A stretch of 64,000 nucleotides of DNA, from positions 2,170,001 through 2,234,000 of the forward strand of contig NZ_NKFL01000006.1 in the NCBI RefSeq assembly GCF_002223055.1. The letters run 5' to 3'. Below the pieces are notes generated by a model. The model saw only the letters and a list, made by a program, of their open reading frames with translations, was not told the origin of the DNA and did not search any database. This DNA is from Burkholderia sp. HI2500. Its GTDB lineage: Bacteria > Pseudomonadota > Gammaproteobacteria > Burkholderiales > Burkholderiaceae. Shown in pieces: positions 1 through 8,866 of this stretch (the first letter of the stretch is position 1; every line of letters begins with the position of its first letter). A program made the position numbers and the translations under genes.

Positions 1-83
1 TCACCGTCTCAATAATAATCAGGGAATACCCTTATTTCCGCCGGCTCCGCCGCCTGCCTTTTCCCTGGGATTGTTTCGTTTCA

Positions 84-130
84 GTACACATTCCACGTTC
101 GGCTATCTCGAAAATTTCCCGGATGTGTAC
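84..130. promoter_or_regulatory. Spaced inverted repeat upstream of the first response regulator
   Basis: The 224 bases before the first gene are noticeably less GC-rich than the coding DNA. They contain a perfect 8-base inverted repeat, GTACACAT at 84-91 and ATGTGTAC at 123-130, separated by 31 bases. This could be a pair of half-sites for a regulator of the two-component operon that starts at 225. No gene is visible in 1-224. Function is inferred from position only. Confidence 0.3.
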
Positions 131-224
131 CGTTTTCGGATTCGGCGGAATATATTGATCAGAAGAACAGCCGCGGCGACACCCGGACAGCAGGGCGCGG
201 CGTCATCCCGAAGAGGATCGCTAG

Positions 225-869
225 ATGATCAGGGTAATTCTGGCTGACGATCACGCAGTCATGCGGGACGGACTGCGTTACATCCTGGAAACGGCCGGCG
301 GTTTCGAAATCGTCGGCGAGGCGAGCGACGGCTCGGCCACGCTTGCGCTGGTCGAGCGCGGTGCCGCCGACGTGCTGCTGCTCGACCTGTCGATGCCCGC
401 GCCGACCGGCATCGAGCTGATCCGGCTGGTGAAACGCCACGCGCCGTCGCTGCGCACGCTGGTGCTGACGATGCATGCGGAGGCGCAGTACGCGGCGCGC
501 GCGTTCAAGGCCGGCGCGACCGGCTACCTGACGAAGGACAGCGCGACCGCCGAGCTCGTCGAGGCGGTCGGCAAGGTGGCCGCGGGCGGCGTCTACGTGA
601 GCCCGTCGGCGGCCGAGAGCCTCGCGCTCACGCTGCGCACGCCGGCCGCCGCGCTGCCGCACGAACGGCTGTCCGCGCGCGAGCTCGACGTGATGCGCCG
701 CATCGTCGCCGGCCAGACCGTCACGCAGATCGCGACCGAACTCGCGCTCAGCGCAAAGACGGTCAGCACCTACAAGACCCGGATCCTCGAGAAGATGGAG
801 CTGCCGCACGAAGCCGCGCTGGTCCGCTACGCGGTGCGCCACGAACTCGACCCCGGCGGCGACGCATGA
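225..869 (+). CDS. NarL/FixJ-family response regulator
   Basis: A 214-residue cytoplasmic response regulator. The receiver domain fills residues 1-120, with the acidic pocket at D8-D9 and the phospho-acceptor D54 in LLLDLSMP. A LuxR-type helix-turn-helix follows from about residue 148, with the typical LSARELDVM start and an AKTVSTYKTRI recognition helix. Its stop codon overlaps the start of the histidine kinase at 866 (ATGA), so the two are translationally coupled and are almost certainly cognate partners. The signal and target genes are not evident; no enzyme or transporter gene is attached to the operon. Confidence 0.92.
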   Translation: MIRVILADDHAVMRDGLRYILETAGGFEIVGEASDGSATLALVERGAADVLLLDLSMPAPTGIELIRLVKRHAPSLRTLVLTMHAEAQYAARAFKAGATGYLTKDSATAELVEAVGKVAAGGVYVSPSAAESLALTLRTPAAALPHERLSARELDVMRRIVAGQTVTQIATELALSAKTVSTYKTRILEKMELPHEAALVRYAVRHELDPGGDA

Positions 870-2668
870 CCGCCGCCTTCCGCTTCCCGCCCTCATCCCG
901 GCCCTCGCCCGCGGACGACGACGACCCGGACGCGTCGCGCCTGTTCATGTCGTCGCTGCCGCCGGGCCGGCGCGAGCGGCGGCTCGCGCTCGCGACCGTC
1001 CTCATCTCCGCCGTGATCTTCGCCGCGCTTGCACCGTTCGCGGGCAGGCCGCTTGCGCCGGGCTGGGCGTTCATTCCCGTGTACCAGTCGGCGATCGTCG
1101 TCAACGACATGGTGACCGCCGGCCTGCTGCTCGGCCAGTACGCGATCCTGCGCCAGCGGCCGCTGCTCGTGCTCGCGGGCGGCTACCTGTTCACGGGTTT
1201 CATGGCCGGCACCCACATGCTGACCTTTCCCGGACTGTTCGCACCGACCGGCCTGCTCGGCGGCGGCGACCAGACCACCGCCTGGCTATACCTGTTCTGG
1301 CACGGCGGCTTTCCGCTGGCGGTCGCCACTTACGCGCTGCTGCGCGCGAAGTCGCGTGCGCCGGGCCCGATTCCGGCCCCGCAGCGCCGCGCGGCGATTC
1401 CCGTCGTGCTGTGCATCGCGGCCGCGGTCGGCGCGACGGTCGCGCTCGCGCTGCTCGCGACGGCCGGCCACGACCTGCTGCCGCGCATCATGAACGGCAA
1501 CCGGATGGCCGCGACGATGACGAACGCGATCACGATCGTCTGGGGGCTGAACCTGGTCGCGCTGATGCTGATGTGGCGGCGGCGGCGGCGCCATTCCGTG
1601 CTCGACCTGTGGGTGATGACGGTGCTCGTCGCGTGGCTGTTCGACATCGCGCTGTCGTCGATGCTGAATCACGGGCGCTACGACCTCGGCTTCTACGCGG
1701 GGCGCGCGTACGGCCTCGTCGCGTCCGGCGTCGTGCTGTTCGCGATGCTGTTCGAGAACGGCCGGCTGCATGCGCAGACGGTGCGCGCGCTGGCCGGCGC
1801 GCGCTACCAGCATCTGCTCGTCGCGCAGAAGAGCGCGCAGCTGAACGACGCGAACGAACGGCTCGAACAACGCGTCGCCGCGCGCACCGCGCAACTGAGC
1901 GCGTCCAACCGCGACCTGCGACGCGAAGTCGAGGACCGCGTGCGTGCCGAGCGGGCGCTGCAGGCGTCGCGCGAGGAGCTGCGCGAGATCGCCGCGATCA
2001 GCGCGAGCGCACGCGAAGCCGAGCAGCGCCGCATCGCACGCGAGCTGCACGACGAACTCGCGCAGACGCTCGCGACGCTGAAGAACGATCTCGAATGGCT
2101 GATCGACCGCGTGCCGCAGGACGATGCGCAGCTGGCGCGCAAGATCGCGGCGATGCACGCGCTGGCGCGCGGCGCGGTGGCCGCGACGCGCCGCATCGCG
2201 TCGGACCTGCGCCCGCTGATGCTCGACGATCTCGGCTTCGCCGCGGCGATGCAGTGGCTCGTGGAGGATTTCCGGCACCGTCACGGTATCGAGTGCACGC
2301 TGCACGTCGAGCCTCCCGAGCTGCAGCTCGACGAGCCTTACGCGACGGCGGTGTTTCGCATCGCGCAGGAAGCGCTCGCGAACGTCGCGCGGCACGCGGC
2401 CGCGTCGCATGCGACAGTCGAACTCGTGCATGCGAGCAACGCGATCGAGCTGACGATTCGCGACGACGGCGCGGGGTTCGATCCCGGCGTGCCGCGCAAG
2501 TCGGGATCGTTCGGGCTGGTCGGGTTACGCGAGCGCGCGTATCTCGTCGGCGGCACGCTGCGGATCGCGACGACGCTCGGCGAAGGGACGACGGTCGAGG
2601 TGGAGATTCCGCTGGCGCCTGCGCAGGTGACGGTCGCGCATGGTGGGGTTGGGGCGCCGCGGGGGTAG
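866..2668 (+). CDS. Membrane-bound NarL-type sensor histidine kinase
   Basis: A 600-residue sensor kinase. The first ~310 residues hold roughly eight hydrophobic segments, resembling an integral-membrane MASE-type sensor (MASE4 is my best guess). A coiled-coil stretch near 320-375 follows, then a HisKA_3 dimerisation helix with the phospho-accepting H395 in ARELHDELAQ, and a C-terminal HATPase domain with the N box near NVARHA and a G box in DDGAGFDPG. This is the NarX/DegS/UhpB kinase class that pairs with NarL-type regulators, matching the overlapping upstream gene. With its sensor in the membrane and no periplasmic domain, it probably reads a membrane or small diffusible signal (inference). 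Confidence 0.9.
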   Translation: MTAAFRFPPSSRPSPADDDDPDASRLFMSSLPPGRRERRLALATVLISAVIFAALAPFAGRPLAPGWAFIPVYQSAIVVNDMVTAGLLLGQYAILRQRPLLVLAGGYLFTGFMAGTHMLTFPGLFAPTGLLGGGDQTTAWLYLFWHGGFPLAVATYALLRAKSRAPGPIPAPQRRAAIPVVLCIAAAVGATVALALLATAGHDLLPRIMNGNRMAATMTNAITIVWGLNLVALMLMWRRRRRHSVLDLWVMTVLVAWLFDIALSSMLNHGRYDLGFYAGRAYGLVASGVVLFAMLFENGRLHAQTVRALAGARYQHLLVAQKSAQLNDANERLEQRVAARTAQLSASNRDLRREVEDRVRAERALQASREELREIAAISASAREAEQRRIARELHDELAQTLATLKNDLEWLIDRVPQDDAQLARKIAAMHALARGAVAATRRIASDLRPLMLDDLGFAAAMQWLVEDFRHRHGIECTLHVEPPELQLDEPYATAVFRIAQEALANVARHAAASHATVELVHASNAIELTIRDDGAGFDPGVPRKSGSFGLVGLRERAYLVGGTLRIATTLGEGTTVEVEIPLAPAQVTVAHGGVGAPRG

Positions 2669-2705
2669 GTTCCCGGCGACGGCGGTGGTGCGTTCGTCGG
2701 GAACC
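2668..2705. terminator. Hairpin between convergent genes
   Basis: GGTTCCCG at 2668-2675 pairs with CGGGAACC at 2698-2705 around a 22-base GC-rich loop. It lies between the kinase gene and the convergent MFS gene. There is no U-tract, so it is a weak intrinsic terminator candidate serving either strand. Confidence 0.4.
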
Positions 2706-2734
2706 CGTTGATGATGCGATAACGCCGCGTACCC

Positions 2735-4045
2735 TCACGCGCGCGCCGCCACCATCCCCCGCTCCGAGCGCGTCCACGCGACCAGCGCGCCGATCCCGAG
2801 CAGTGCGAGACACACGATCGGCACGATCATCGGGCCGAACGCGGTGCCCGTCACCTTGCCGGCAAACGGCATCAGGTTCTGGCTGAAGAAGCCGCCGAGG
2901 TTGCCGATCGAGTTGATCGCCGCGACGCTCGCCGCCGCCCGCGCGCCGGTGAAGTAACGCGGCGGCATCGACCAGAAGCACGGATACAGCAGCGGGATGC
3001 ATGCGCCACCGAGCACCAGCGCGATGAAGCGCAGCGGCGTCGACGGCAGCACGAGGCTCAGCAGGAAGCCGAGCGCACCGAGCGCCGCGACGATCGCGAT
3101 CGTGCGCAGGATGCTCTTCGCGCGGCGCAGCTTCGCCGGCAGCCACAACAGCAGCAGCACCGCGAGCGCCCACGGCAGCATGCTCAGGAAGCCGTTCATG
3201 CTGCTCGACACGCCGAACGATTTCACGAGCGTCGGCAGCCAGTACGTGGCGCCGTACAGCGACGTCGACATCAGCATGTAGGTCGCCGCGAACAGCATCA
3301 CGCGCGGATCGAGCAGCGCCTTCCACGGCTGCCCATGCTCGGCCTTCGCCGGCTTCTCGCGTTCGAGCGCGGCCTCGACGATCTGCTTCTCGCGGTCGTC
3401 GAGGAAACGTGCGTCGCGCACCGACGCGGGCAGCACGCGGAACACGACGACCGCGACGATCACCGCCGGGATGCCCGTCGCCACGAACACCCACTGCCAG
3501 CCCGCCAGCCCCCACACGCCGTTCAGGCTCAGCAGCACGCCGCCGACCAGCGAGCCGAGCATGTTCGCGAGCGCGCTGCCGAGCGTGAAGATGCCGAGCA
3601 CCTTCGCGCGGTAGCTCTGCGGGAACCACAGCGTCAGGTAGTAGATCACGCCCGGATAGAAGCCGGCCTCGGCGATACCGAGCACGAAGCGCAGCCCGCA
3701 GAATGCGGGCATCGACGTCGTGAAGCCCATCAGCACGGTGATGAGCCCCCACGTCAGCATGATCCGCGCGAGCCACACGCGTGCGCCGTAGCGATGCAGC
3801 GCGAGCGTGCTCGGCACCTCGAACAGCAGGTAGCCGATGAAGAACAGCGACGACGCGAGCCCGAACGCGGCCTCCGTCATCCCGAGGCTGTGCACCATCT
3901 GCAGCTTCGCGAAGCCGACGTTCTGCCGGTCGATGAACGCGATCAGGAACATCACGACGAGGATGGGCAGCAGGCGCCGCGCCATCTTCGACATGATGCG
4001 CTGCTCTTCGGCGGACGCGGGGTCCAGGGTTTCGGTGGCGTTCAC
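2735..4045 (-). CDS. MFS transporter, anion:cation symporter (ACS) type
   Basis: A 436-residue major facilitator carrier with twelve predicted helices. The N-terminal RRLLPILVVMFLIAFIDRQN stretch is typical of the ACS family (phthalate, tartrate and hexuronate permeases), so it probably imports an organic acid by H+ symport. I chose the GTG at 4045 because GGAGCC lies about 8 bases upstream; an ATG at 3994 is a shorter alternative. It lies about 100 bases downstream of an orphan periplasmic-type binding protein in the same orientation, suggesting a shared substrate. The actual substrate cannot be told from the sequence. Confidence 0.85.
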   Translation of the reverse strand: MNATETLDPASAEEQRIMSKMARRLLPILVVMFLIAFIDRQNVGFAKLQMVHSLGMTEAAFGLASSLFFIGYLLFEVPSTLALHRYGARVWLARIMLTWGLITVLMGFTTSMPAFCGLRFVLGIAEAGFYPGVIYYLTLWFPQSYRAKVLGIFTLGSALANMLGSLVGGVLLSLNGVWGLAGWQWVFVATGIPAVIVAVVVFRVLPASVRDARFLDDREKQIVEAALEREKPAKAEHGQPWKALLDPRVMLFAATYMLMSTSLYGATYWLPTLVKSFGVSSSMNGFLSMLPWALAVLLLLWLPAKLRRAKSILRTIAIVAALGALGFLLSLVLPSTPLRFIALVLGGACIPLLYPCFWSMPPRYFTGARAAASVAAINSIGNLGGFFSQNLMPFAGKVTGTAFGPMIVPIVCLALLGIGALVAWTRSERGMVAARA

Positions 4046-4145
4046 TTGAGGCTCCTTGCGTGAAGCGGTTGCATAGTGGTTGAATCGGCGCTGCGCGCGA
4101 CAAGCGCGCGGGCGCGGGGCATTTCGATGAAAGGGCGCGGCGGCA

Positions 4146-5162
4146 TCAACCCGATCGATAGTCGTCGAGCATCGGCGCGAACATCTCGTGCCACGCCCGC
4201 GGCTTCGCCTTGATCGTGCCGGCGAGGTACAGGAATTCGACGTAGTCCATCAGCTGGTTCGGCAGCACCGAGAAGCGCGTGTCCGGCGCGGCGAGCATCC
4301 GGATCACGTCGTCGTGCGACACGCCGACACCCGACGACGCCGCATAGAGCGCGGCCGCCGCGCGCGGGTCCTGCGCGATCAGGCGGTTCGCTTCGTCGAG
4401 CGCGCCGAGAAACGCGCTGGCCAGCGCCGGCTCCGTATCGGCGAGCCGCTTCGGTGCGAACACGACGTCGAGCGTCAGCGGGCCGAGCACGTCGACCGAA
4501 TTCACGACGCGGTGGATACCCGGCTGCCGCAGCTCGAGCGTCGAGAACGGCGGCGACGTGAAGTGCGCGGTGACGCCGTTCTCGCGGCGGATCAGCGCCT
4601 GCATCGCCTGCGGATGCGGCAGGTTCACGGTGATCGAATCGAGCTGCGCGAAATGCGTCGGGCCGAGCTGCCGGCTCGCGACCATCTGCAGCACCACCGC
4701 CGACAACGACGTGCGGATGCCCGGCACCGCGATCCGGTCGGCCGGCGTGAAGTCGCGCAGCGACACGAGCCCCGGCCGGTTCGCGTTCAGCGACAGCGAC
4801 GTGGTCGACAGCCCGCTGATGCCGATCACCTCGACGTTCGGAATGCCGCGCGCCCGCGCCCACAGCTCGATGAAACCCGGTGCGCCGGCGCCGGCGAAAT
4901 CGAGCGTGCCGGCCATCATCGCGTCGTTGACGGAATTGCCGCCGTCGAGCAGCACCCAGTCGACCGCGACGTCGCGCACACCGTGGCGCGCCGCGTGCCG
5001 CTCGAACAGCCGCTGCTTCTCCATCACGAGCAGCGGCAGGTACAGCACGCCATAGCCTTTGGAAATCCGCACTGTGCGCGGCTTCGCGCGCACGAGCGCA
5101 GGCGCGGCGAGCACGCCGAGGCCGGCGGCGATCAACGCGCGGCGGCGCGGCGACGTCGTCAT
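4146..5162 (-). CDS. NitT/TauT-type periplasmic substrate-binding protein
   Basis: A 338-residue exported binding protein of the nitrate/taurine/sulfonate class (SsuA/TauA-like). The start MTTSPRRRALIAAGLGVLAA carries an R-R tail before a hydrophobic stretch, a Tat- or Sec-type signal ending near ALVRA. Mature features include the KGYGVLYLPLLV and DFAGAGAPGF segments seen in ABC sulfonate binding proteins. The frame stays open upstream to 5270, but that part is repetitive, so 5162 is preferred. No ABC permease or ATPase gene is adjacent; neighbours are an MFS carrier and, divergently, a TctD/TctE-like two-component system. It may work as a sensor accessory rather than an importer subunit (inference). 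Confidence 0.82.
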   Translation of the reverse strand: MTTSPRRRALIAAGLGVLAAPALVRAKPRTVRISKGYGVLYLPLLVMEKQRLFERHAARHGVRDVAVDWVLLDGGNSVNDAMMAGTLDFAGAGAPGFIELWARARGIPNVEVIGISGLSTTSLSLNANRPGLVSLRDFTPADRIAVPGIRTSLSAVVLQMVASRQLGPTHFAQLDSITVNLPHPQAMQALIRRENGVTAHFTSPPFSTLELRQPGIHRVVNSVDVLGPLTLDVVFAPKRLADTEPALASAFLGALDEANRLIAQDPRAAAALYAASSGVGVSHDDVIRMLAAPDTRFSVLPNQLMDYVEFLYLAGTIKAKPRAWHEMFAPMLDDYRSG

Positions 5163-5180
5163 GCGCCGGCCTTCCCTGCA

Positions 5181-5207
5181 CGAGCGGCACGAGCGGCACG
5201 AGCGGCA
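5181..5207. repeat. Three perfect tandem copies of a 9-base unit
   Basis: CGAGCGGCA occurs three times head to tail at 5181-5189, 5190-5198 and 5199-5207. It sits just upstream of the binding-protein start codon, in the leader transcribed on the minus strand. If translated it would give a repeated R-S-C tripeptide, which is why I read it as leader rather than protein. Confidence 0.85.
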
Positions 5208-5442
5208 AACGCCAGGCGGCTGGGGCCCGCGTCGCCGCACCGGCGAGCACCGGCCGGCGACGCGCTGCACCGCGCGTTCGTCGCACCCGTTTGCTGCTGC
5301 ATGTTGCCGTCTCCTGTGGTTCTGGTATTAATGGCCGTCCTTGCAACGTCCGGCTCGACACAGGTTATCGACCGAGTCTGAGAAAATGCTGACATCCCGG
5401 CCCCGGGAAAACCCCTAACCCACCCACCTGCGAAACGGCACC

Positions 5443-6108
5443 ATGCGCATTCTCGTCGTGGAGGACGATGCCGAAATCGGCGCGGCGATCCGCAGCCGCC
5501 TGGCGCGGCTTGGCCACGCCGTCGATCTCGAAACCGACGGCGCGACCGCGCACGGGCTGCTGCGCGTCGAGCGCTTCGACCTCGTCGTGCTCGACGCGAA
5601 CCTGCCCGGCATGGACGGCTTCACGGTGCTGCGCCACCTGCGCGCATCGGGCAGCACGACGCCCGTGCTGCTCGTCACCGCGCGCTCGGCGATCGACGAC
5701 CGCGTAAGCGGCCTCGGCCTCGGCGCCGACGACTACCTGGTGAAGCCGTTCGACTACCGCGAGCTCGATGCGCGCGTGCAGGCGCTCCTGCGCCGCAACA
5801 GCGGCCACGCGAACGACGTGCTGACGCTCGGCGGCCTCGTGATCGACCGCAGCAGCCGTCTCGCGGAACTCGACGGCCAGCCGCTGTCGCTGTCGCGCCA
5901 GGAATTCGCGCTGCTCGAGATCCTTGCCAGCCGCCCGCAGCGGATCTTCTCGAAGGACGAACTGCTGAACCAGCTGTTCAGCTTCGGCAACGAGCCGACC
6001 ACGAACGCGGTCGAGCAATACGTGACCCGCGTGCGCAAGAAGCTGCAGGGCAGCTCGGTCGAGATCCGCACCGCGCGCGGGATGGGGTATCAGATTGCGG
6101 CGCACTGA
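5443..6108 (+). CDS. OmpR-family response regulator, TctD-like
   Basis: A 221-residue winged-helix response regulator. Receiver domain residues 1-115 contain the E7-D8-D9 acidic pocket, phospho-acceptor D51 (VVLDANLPG) and the conserved lysine in VKPFDY. The C-terminal Trans_reg_C domain is complete through the final wing (ARGMGYQI). Length and motifs fit the TctD/QseB group. It overlaps the kinase gene that begins at 6095. Divergent from a binding protein and an MFS carrier, it probably controls uptake of their substrate (inference). Confidence 0.92.
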   Translation: MRILVVEDDAEIGAAIRSRLARLGHAVDLETDGATAHGLLRVERFDLVVLDANLPGMDGFTVLRHLRASGSTTPVLLVTARSAIDDRVSGLGLGADDYLVKPFDYRELDARVQALLRRNSGHANDVLTLGGLVIDRSSRLAELDGQPLSLSRQEFALLEILASRPQRIFSKDELLNQLFSFGNEPTTNAVEQYVTRVRKKLQGSSVEIRTARGMGYQIAAH

Positions 6109-7516
6109 CTGGTTCCCGAAGACGCTGTTCGGGCGCACGCTGCTCTTCATCGCGCTCGTCGTCGCGACCGGCGCGCTCGCGCTCGCGGCGATCGCCCGCT
6201 ACTACGCGGGCGTCGCGGCCGAACGCGCGTACGACCAGTTGCTTGCGGGCGCATCGATCCAGGTCGCGGAAAACCTCTACGTGCAGGGCGGCGTGCTCGC
6301 GCTGAATCCGCCGGTGGCCGCGCTGTCGACGCTGTCGCGCTACGACCTCGTCTACTACAAGGTGGTCGATTCGCGCGGCATCGTCGTGGCCGGCTACAAC
6401 GATCTCGCGAGCCCCGCGACGCTCGCCGCCGCGAAACAGGGCCCCGCGTTCGCGAACGGCCTGTACCAGGGGCACCGGATCCGCACCGCGACCATCGCGC
6501 GCTACATGCCCGAGGAAAGCACGCCGGGCTGGGCGCTCGTGACGGTCGCGCAAACCACCAACGCGCGCCAGCAGCTCACGAACGACATGAGCATCAAGGT
6601 GTGGACGCTGATCCTGCTGATGAGCGTGCTCGCGATCGGCGCGAGCGGCCTCGCGATCCGGCGAGGCCTGCGTCCGCTCGCGCAGATCGGCACGATCATC
6701 GCCTCGCGCGACCCGGCCGACCTGCGGCCAGTGGCCGTCGACACGCCGAGCGAGATCGACGCGATCATCGGGTCGATCAACGGGCTGATCCACCGTCTCG
6801 CCGAGCGGATCAACGCGATGCAGCGCTTCATCGCCGATGCCGCGCATCAGATGCGCACGCCGCTCGCGCGACTCGACGCGCAGATCGAGCTGCTCGACGG
6901 CGAAGCCGATCCCGCGCGTCACGCAGCGCGGCTCGATGCGCTGCGTGCGACCTCGTCGGACGTCGGCCGGCTCACCGGCCAGCTGCTCAATCATGCGATG
7001 GTGATTCATCGCACCGAGGCCGTGCCGCTGCAACCGGTCGAACTTGTCGCGCTCGCGAAGGACGTGCTCGGCCGCGCGATTCCGCTCGCGGGCGAGCGCG
7101 ATGTCGCCGTCGCGTTCGCGAGCGACGCGCCGCTCGCGTGGATCGACGGCGACGCGATCAGCCTGCAGGAAGCGCTGTCGAACGTGCTGCACAACGCGCT
7201 GCTGCACGGTCATGCGGACGACATCGTCGTCTCGGTCGCGACGCAGGGCAACGCGGACGATGCGGTGACGCTGACCGTCACCGACAACGGCCGCGGGATT
7301 CCGCGCGAGCACTGGGATGCCGCGCTGCAACCGTTCGTGCGGATCGCACCGGACGGCAGCGAGCGGCGCACGGGGTCGGGCCTCGGGCTCGCGATCGTGC
7401 AGGAAGTGATGAAGGCGCACGGCGGGCGTGTCGGGTTTGCATTTCCCGAGGCGGGCGGGTTTGCGGTGGTGCTGACGTTTCCGCGCGCGGCGGGAAGCGG
7501 CGAAAAGAAGGCATGA
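6095..7516 (+). CDS. Sensor histidine kinase, TctE-like
   Basis: A 473-residue class I sensor kinase. A TTG start inside the regulator's last codons (14-base overlap) gives the expected N-terminus of the family. TM1 is at about 12-34 and TM2 at about 168-188, flanking a ~130-residue periplasmic sensor domain of the 2CSK_N type. A HAMP-like linker and HisKA helix follow, with H251 in DAAHQMRTPLARL, and then HATPase with DNGRGIP and GSGLGLAIV. TctE relatives respond to carboxylates such as tricarboxylates, sometimes through a periplasmic binding protein; the divergent orphan binding protein is a candidate partner (inference). Confidence 0.9.
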   Translation: MRRTDWFPKTLFGRTLLFIALVVATGALALAAIARYYAGVAAERAYDQLLAGASIQVAENLYVQGGVLALNPPVAALSTLSRYDLVYYKVVDSRGIVVAGYNDLASPATLAAAKQGPAFANGLYQGHRIRTATIARYMPEESTPGWALVTVAQTTNARQQLTNDMSIKVWTLILLMSVLAIGASGLAIRRGLRPLAQIGTIIASRDPADLRPVAVDTPSEIDAIIGSINGLIHRLAERINAMQRFIADAAHQMRTPLARLDAQIELLDGEADPARHAARLDALRATSSDVGRLTGQLLNHAMVIHRTEAVPLQPVELVALAKDVLGRAIPLAGERDVAVAFASDAPLAWIDGDAISLQEALSNVLHNALLHGHADDIVVSVATQGNADDAVTLTVTDNGRGIPREHWDAALQPFVRIAPDGSERRTGSGLGLAIVQEVMKAHGGRVGFAFPEAGGFAVVLTFPRAAGSGEKKA

Positions 7517-7542
7517 ACCGACGGACCCGGGCCGGTTCATGC
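7511..7542. terminator. Hairpin terminator between convergent genes
   Basis: GCATGAACCG (7511-7520, including the kinase stop codon) pairs perfectly with CGGTTCATGC (7533-7542) across a 12-base loop. This 10-bp stem lies between the kinase gene and the convergent gene ending at 7560 and can serve both. No clear U-tract. Confidence 0.6.
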
Positions 7543-7559
7543 ACGCGCGCGACATGTAC

Positions 7560-8006
7560 TCAATCGTCGCTGTCGTCATCGAAGCGGTTGCGCTCCGCAT
7601 GCCGCGCGACCAGCCGGTCCAGCTCGTCGTACTGACGATCGCAGAACAGCCGGCACAACGTATCGACATCCGCGCGCGTGTCGACGTCGATCGTATCGAC
7701 ATGCTGCTCCAGCTTGCCCTTGCCGATCCCGAACAGCCCCTTTTTCATCCGCATCGAGACGGCATTCAGCTGGAAGCCGTCCGCATGCGCATCGCGCAGC
7801 GCGGTCACCCACAACTCCCGCTGATCGTCGGCATGCTGCAGCACGAGGGCCGGCAACGGGCCCTCCTGCGTGTCGTCCCATTCGGCATGCTGCGCCGCCC
7901 ACGGGAACGCGTCGAACGCCTGCGTGAACGACGGATAATCCGTCGCGCCCTGCGGATCCAGTTGCTCGAATGCGTAGCCGACTTTCTGAACGGAATAGGT
8001 CAACAT
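7560..8006 (-). CDS. Conserved hypothetical cytoplasmic protein
   Basis: A 148-residue acidic protein starting MLTYSVQKVG, with no signal peptide or membrane segment. The C-terminus is very acidic (FDDDSDD). The upstream codons remain open far into the next gene, but the ATG at 8006 gives a compact protein with Burkholderia-like codon use. I do not recognise a named domain. It stands about 95 bases downstream of livF on the same strand and may be read through from the transporter operon, or be independent. Confidence 0.6.
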   Translation of the reverse strand: MLTYSVQKVGYAFEQLDPQGATDYPSFTQAFDAFPWAAQHAEWDDTQEGPLPALVLQHADDQRELWVTALRDAHADGFQLNAVSMRMKKGLFGIGKGKLEQHVDTIDVDTRADVDTLCRLFCDRQYDELDRLVARHAERNRFDDDSDD

Positions 8007-8101
8007 GGTGCGGCGCTCCCGGTGGCGGTGATGGCGACTGAGCGCCAATCTACCTGACAATCCGGCGCGCATCGCCGTTTTTTGCCCCGCCACCCCGCCC
8101 G

Positions 8102-8866
8102 CTACGCCGCCACCGCCTCCCCGCCGAGATACGCATCGCGCACACGCTCGTCGTCGAGCAGCGCCTTCGCGGCCCCTTCGAGCACGACGCGCCCCGTCTG
8201 CAGCACATACCCGTAGTGCGCGATCTCCAGCGCGAGGCTCGCGTTCTGCTCGACCATGAACACGGTCACGCCCTGCCGGTTGATCGCGTCGATCAGTTCG
8301 AGCACTTTGTCGACGTAGAGCGGCGACAGCCCCATCGTCGGCTCGTCCATGCAGATCAGCTTCGGCCGCGCCATCAGCGCGCGCGCCATCGCGAGCATCT
8401 GCTGCTCGCCGCCCGACAGCGTGCCCGCGCGCTGCGTCAGCCGCTCGCGCACACGCGGAAACAGGTCGAGCACGCGCTCGTAGTCCTCCGCCACCGCCGC
8501 ACGGTCGCCACGCGTGTACGCGCCCATCAGCAGGTTCTCGCGCACGCTCATGTCGCCGAACAGCCGCCGCGCCTCGGGCACGGCCGCGATCCCGCGCCGC
8601 ACGCGCTGCGGCGTGGCGAGCGCCGTCACGTCGTCGCCGTCGAAGCGCACGACGCCGCGGCGCGGCCGCATCAGCCCGAGGATCAGCTTCATCGTCGTCG
8701 ACTTGCCGCTCGCGTTGCCGCCGAGCAGGCTGACGATCTGCCCGCGGCCCACTTCGAAGTTCACGTCGAAATGCACCTGCACCGGCCCGTAGAACGTGTC
8801 CAGGTGTTTGAGTTTCAGCAGCGCGTCGGTCATGGTCGTGTCGGGTCCGGAAGAAAGGGCCGTCAT
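8102..8866 (-). CDS. livF: Branched-chain-type ABC importer ATPase
   Basis: A 254-residue nucleotide-binding subunit of the LivF class. The Walker A is GGNASGKST (a common LivF variant), the signature LSGGEQQMLAMARAL and the Walker B LICMDEPTMGLSP. The start at 8866 overlaps the stop of livG (ATGA), with an AGGCGG ribosome site; an internal ATG at 8833 (MTDALLKLKH) is an alternative. It powers uptake together with LivG and the fused permease. The transported compound need not be an amino acid: this subfamily also moves amides, urea and aromatic acids. Confidence 0.9.
   Translation of the reverse strand: MTALSSGPDTTMTDALLKLKHLDTFYGPVQVHFDVNFEVGRGQIVSLLGGNASGKSTTMKLILGLMRPRRGVVRFDGDDVTALATPQRVRRGIAAVPEARRLFGDMSVRENLLMGAYTRGDRAAVAEDYERVLDLFPRVRERLTQRAGTLSGGEQQMLAMARALMARPKLICMDEPTMGLSPLYVDKVLELIDAINRQGVTVFMVEQNASLALEIAHYGYVLQTGRVVLEGAAKALLDDERVRDAYLGGEAVAA

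Noticed and set aside
1573..1592. CGG-type repeat run coding for six arginines in the first kinase
   Set aside because: It is an ordinary positively charged membrane-flanking loop; six codons are too few to suggest an expansion element.
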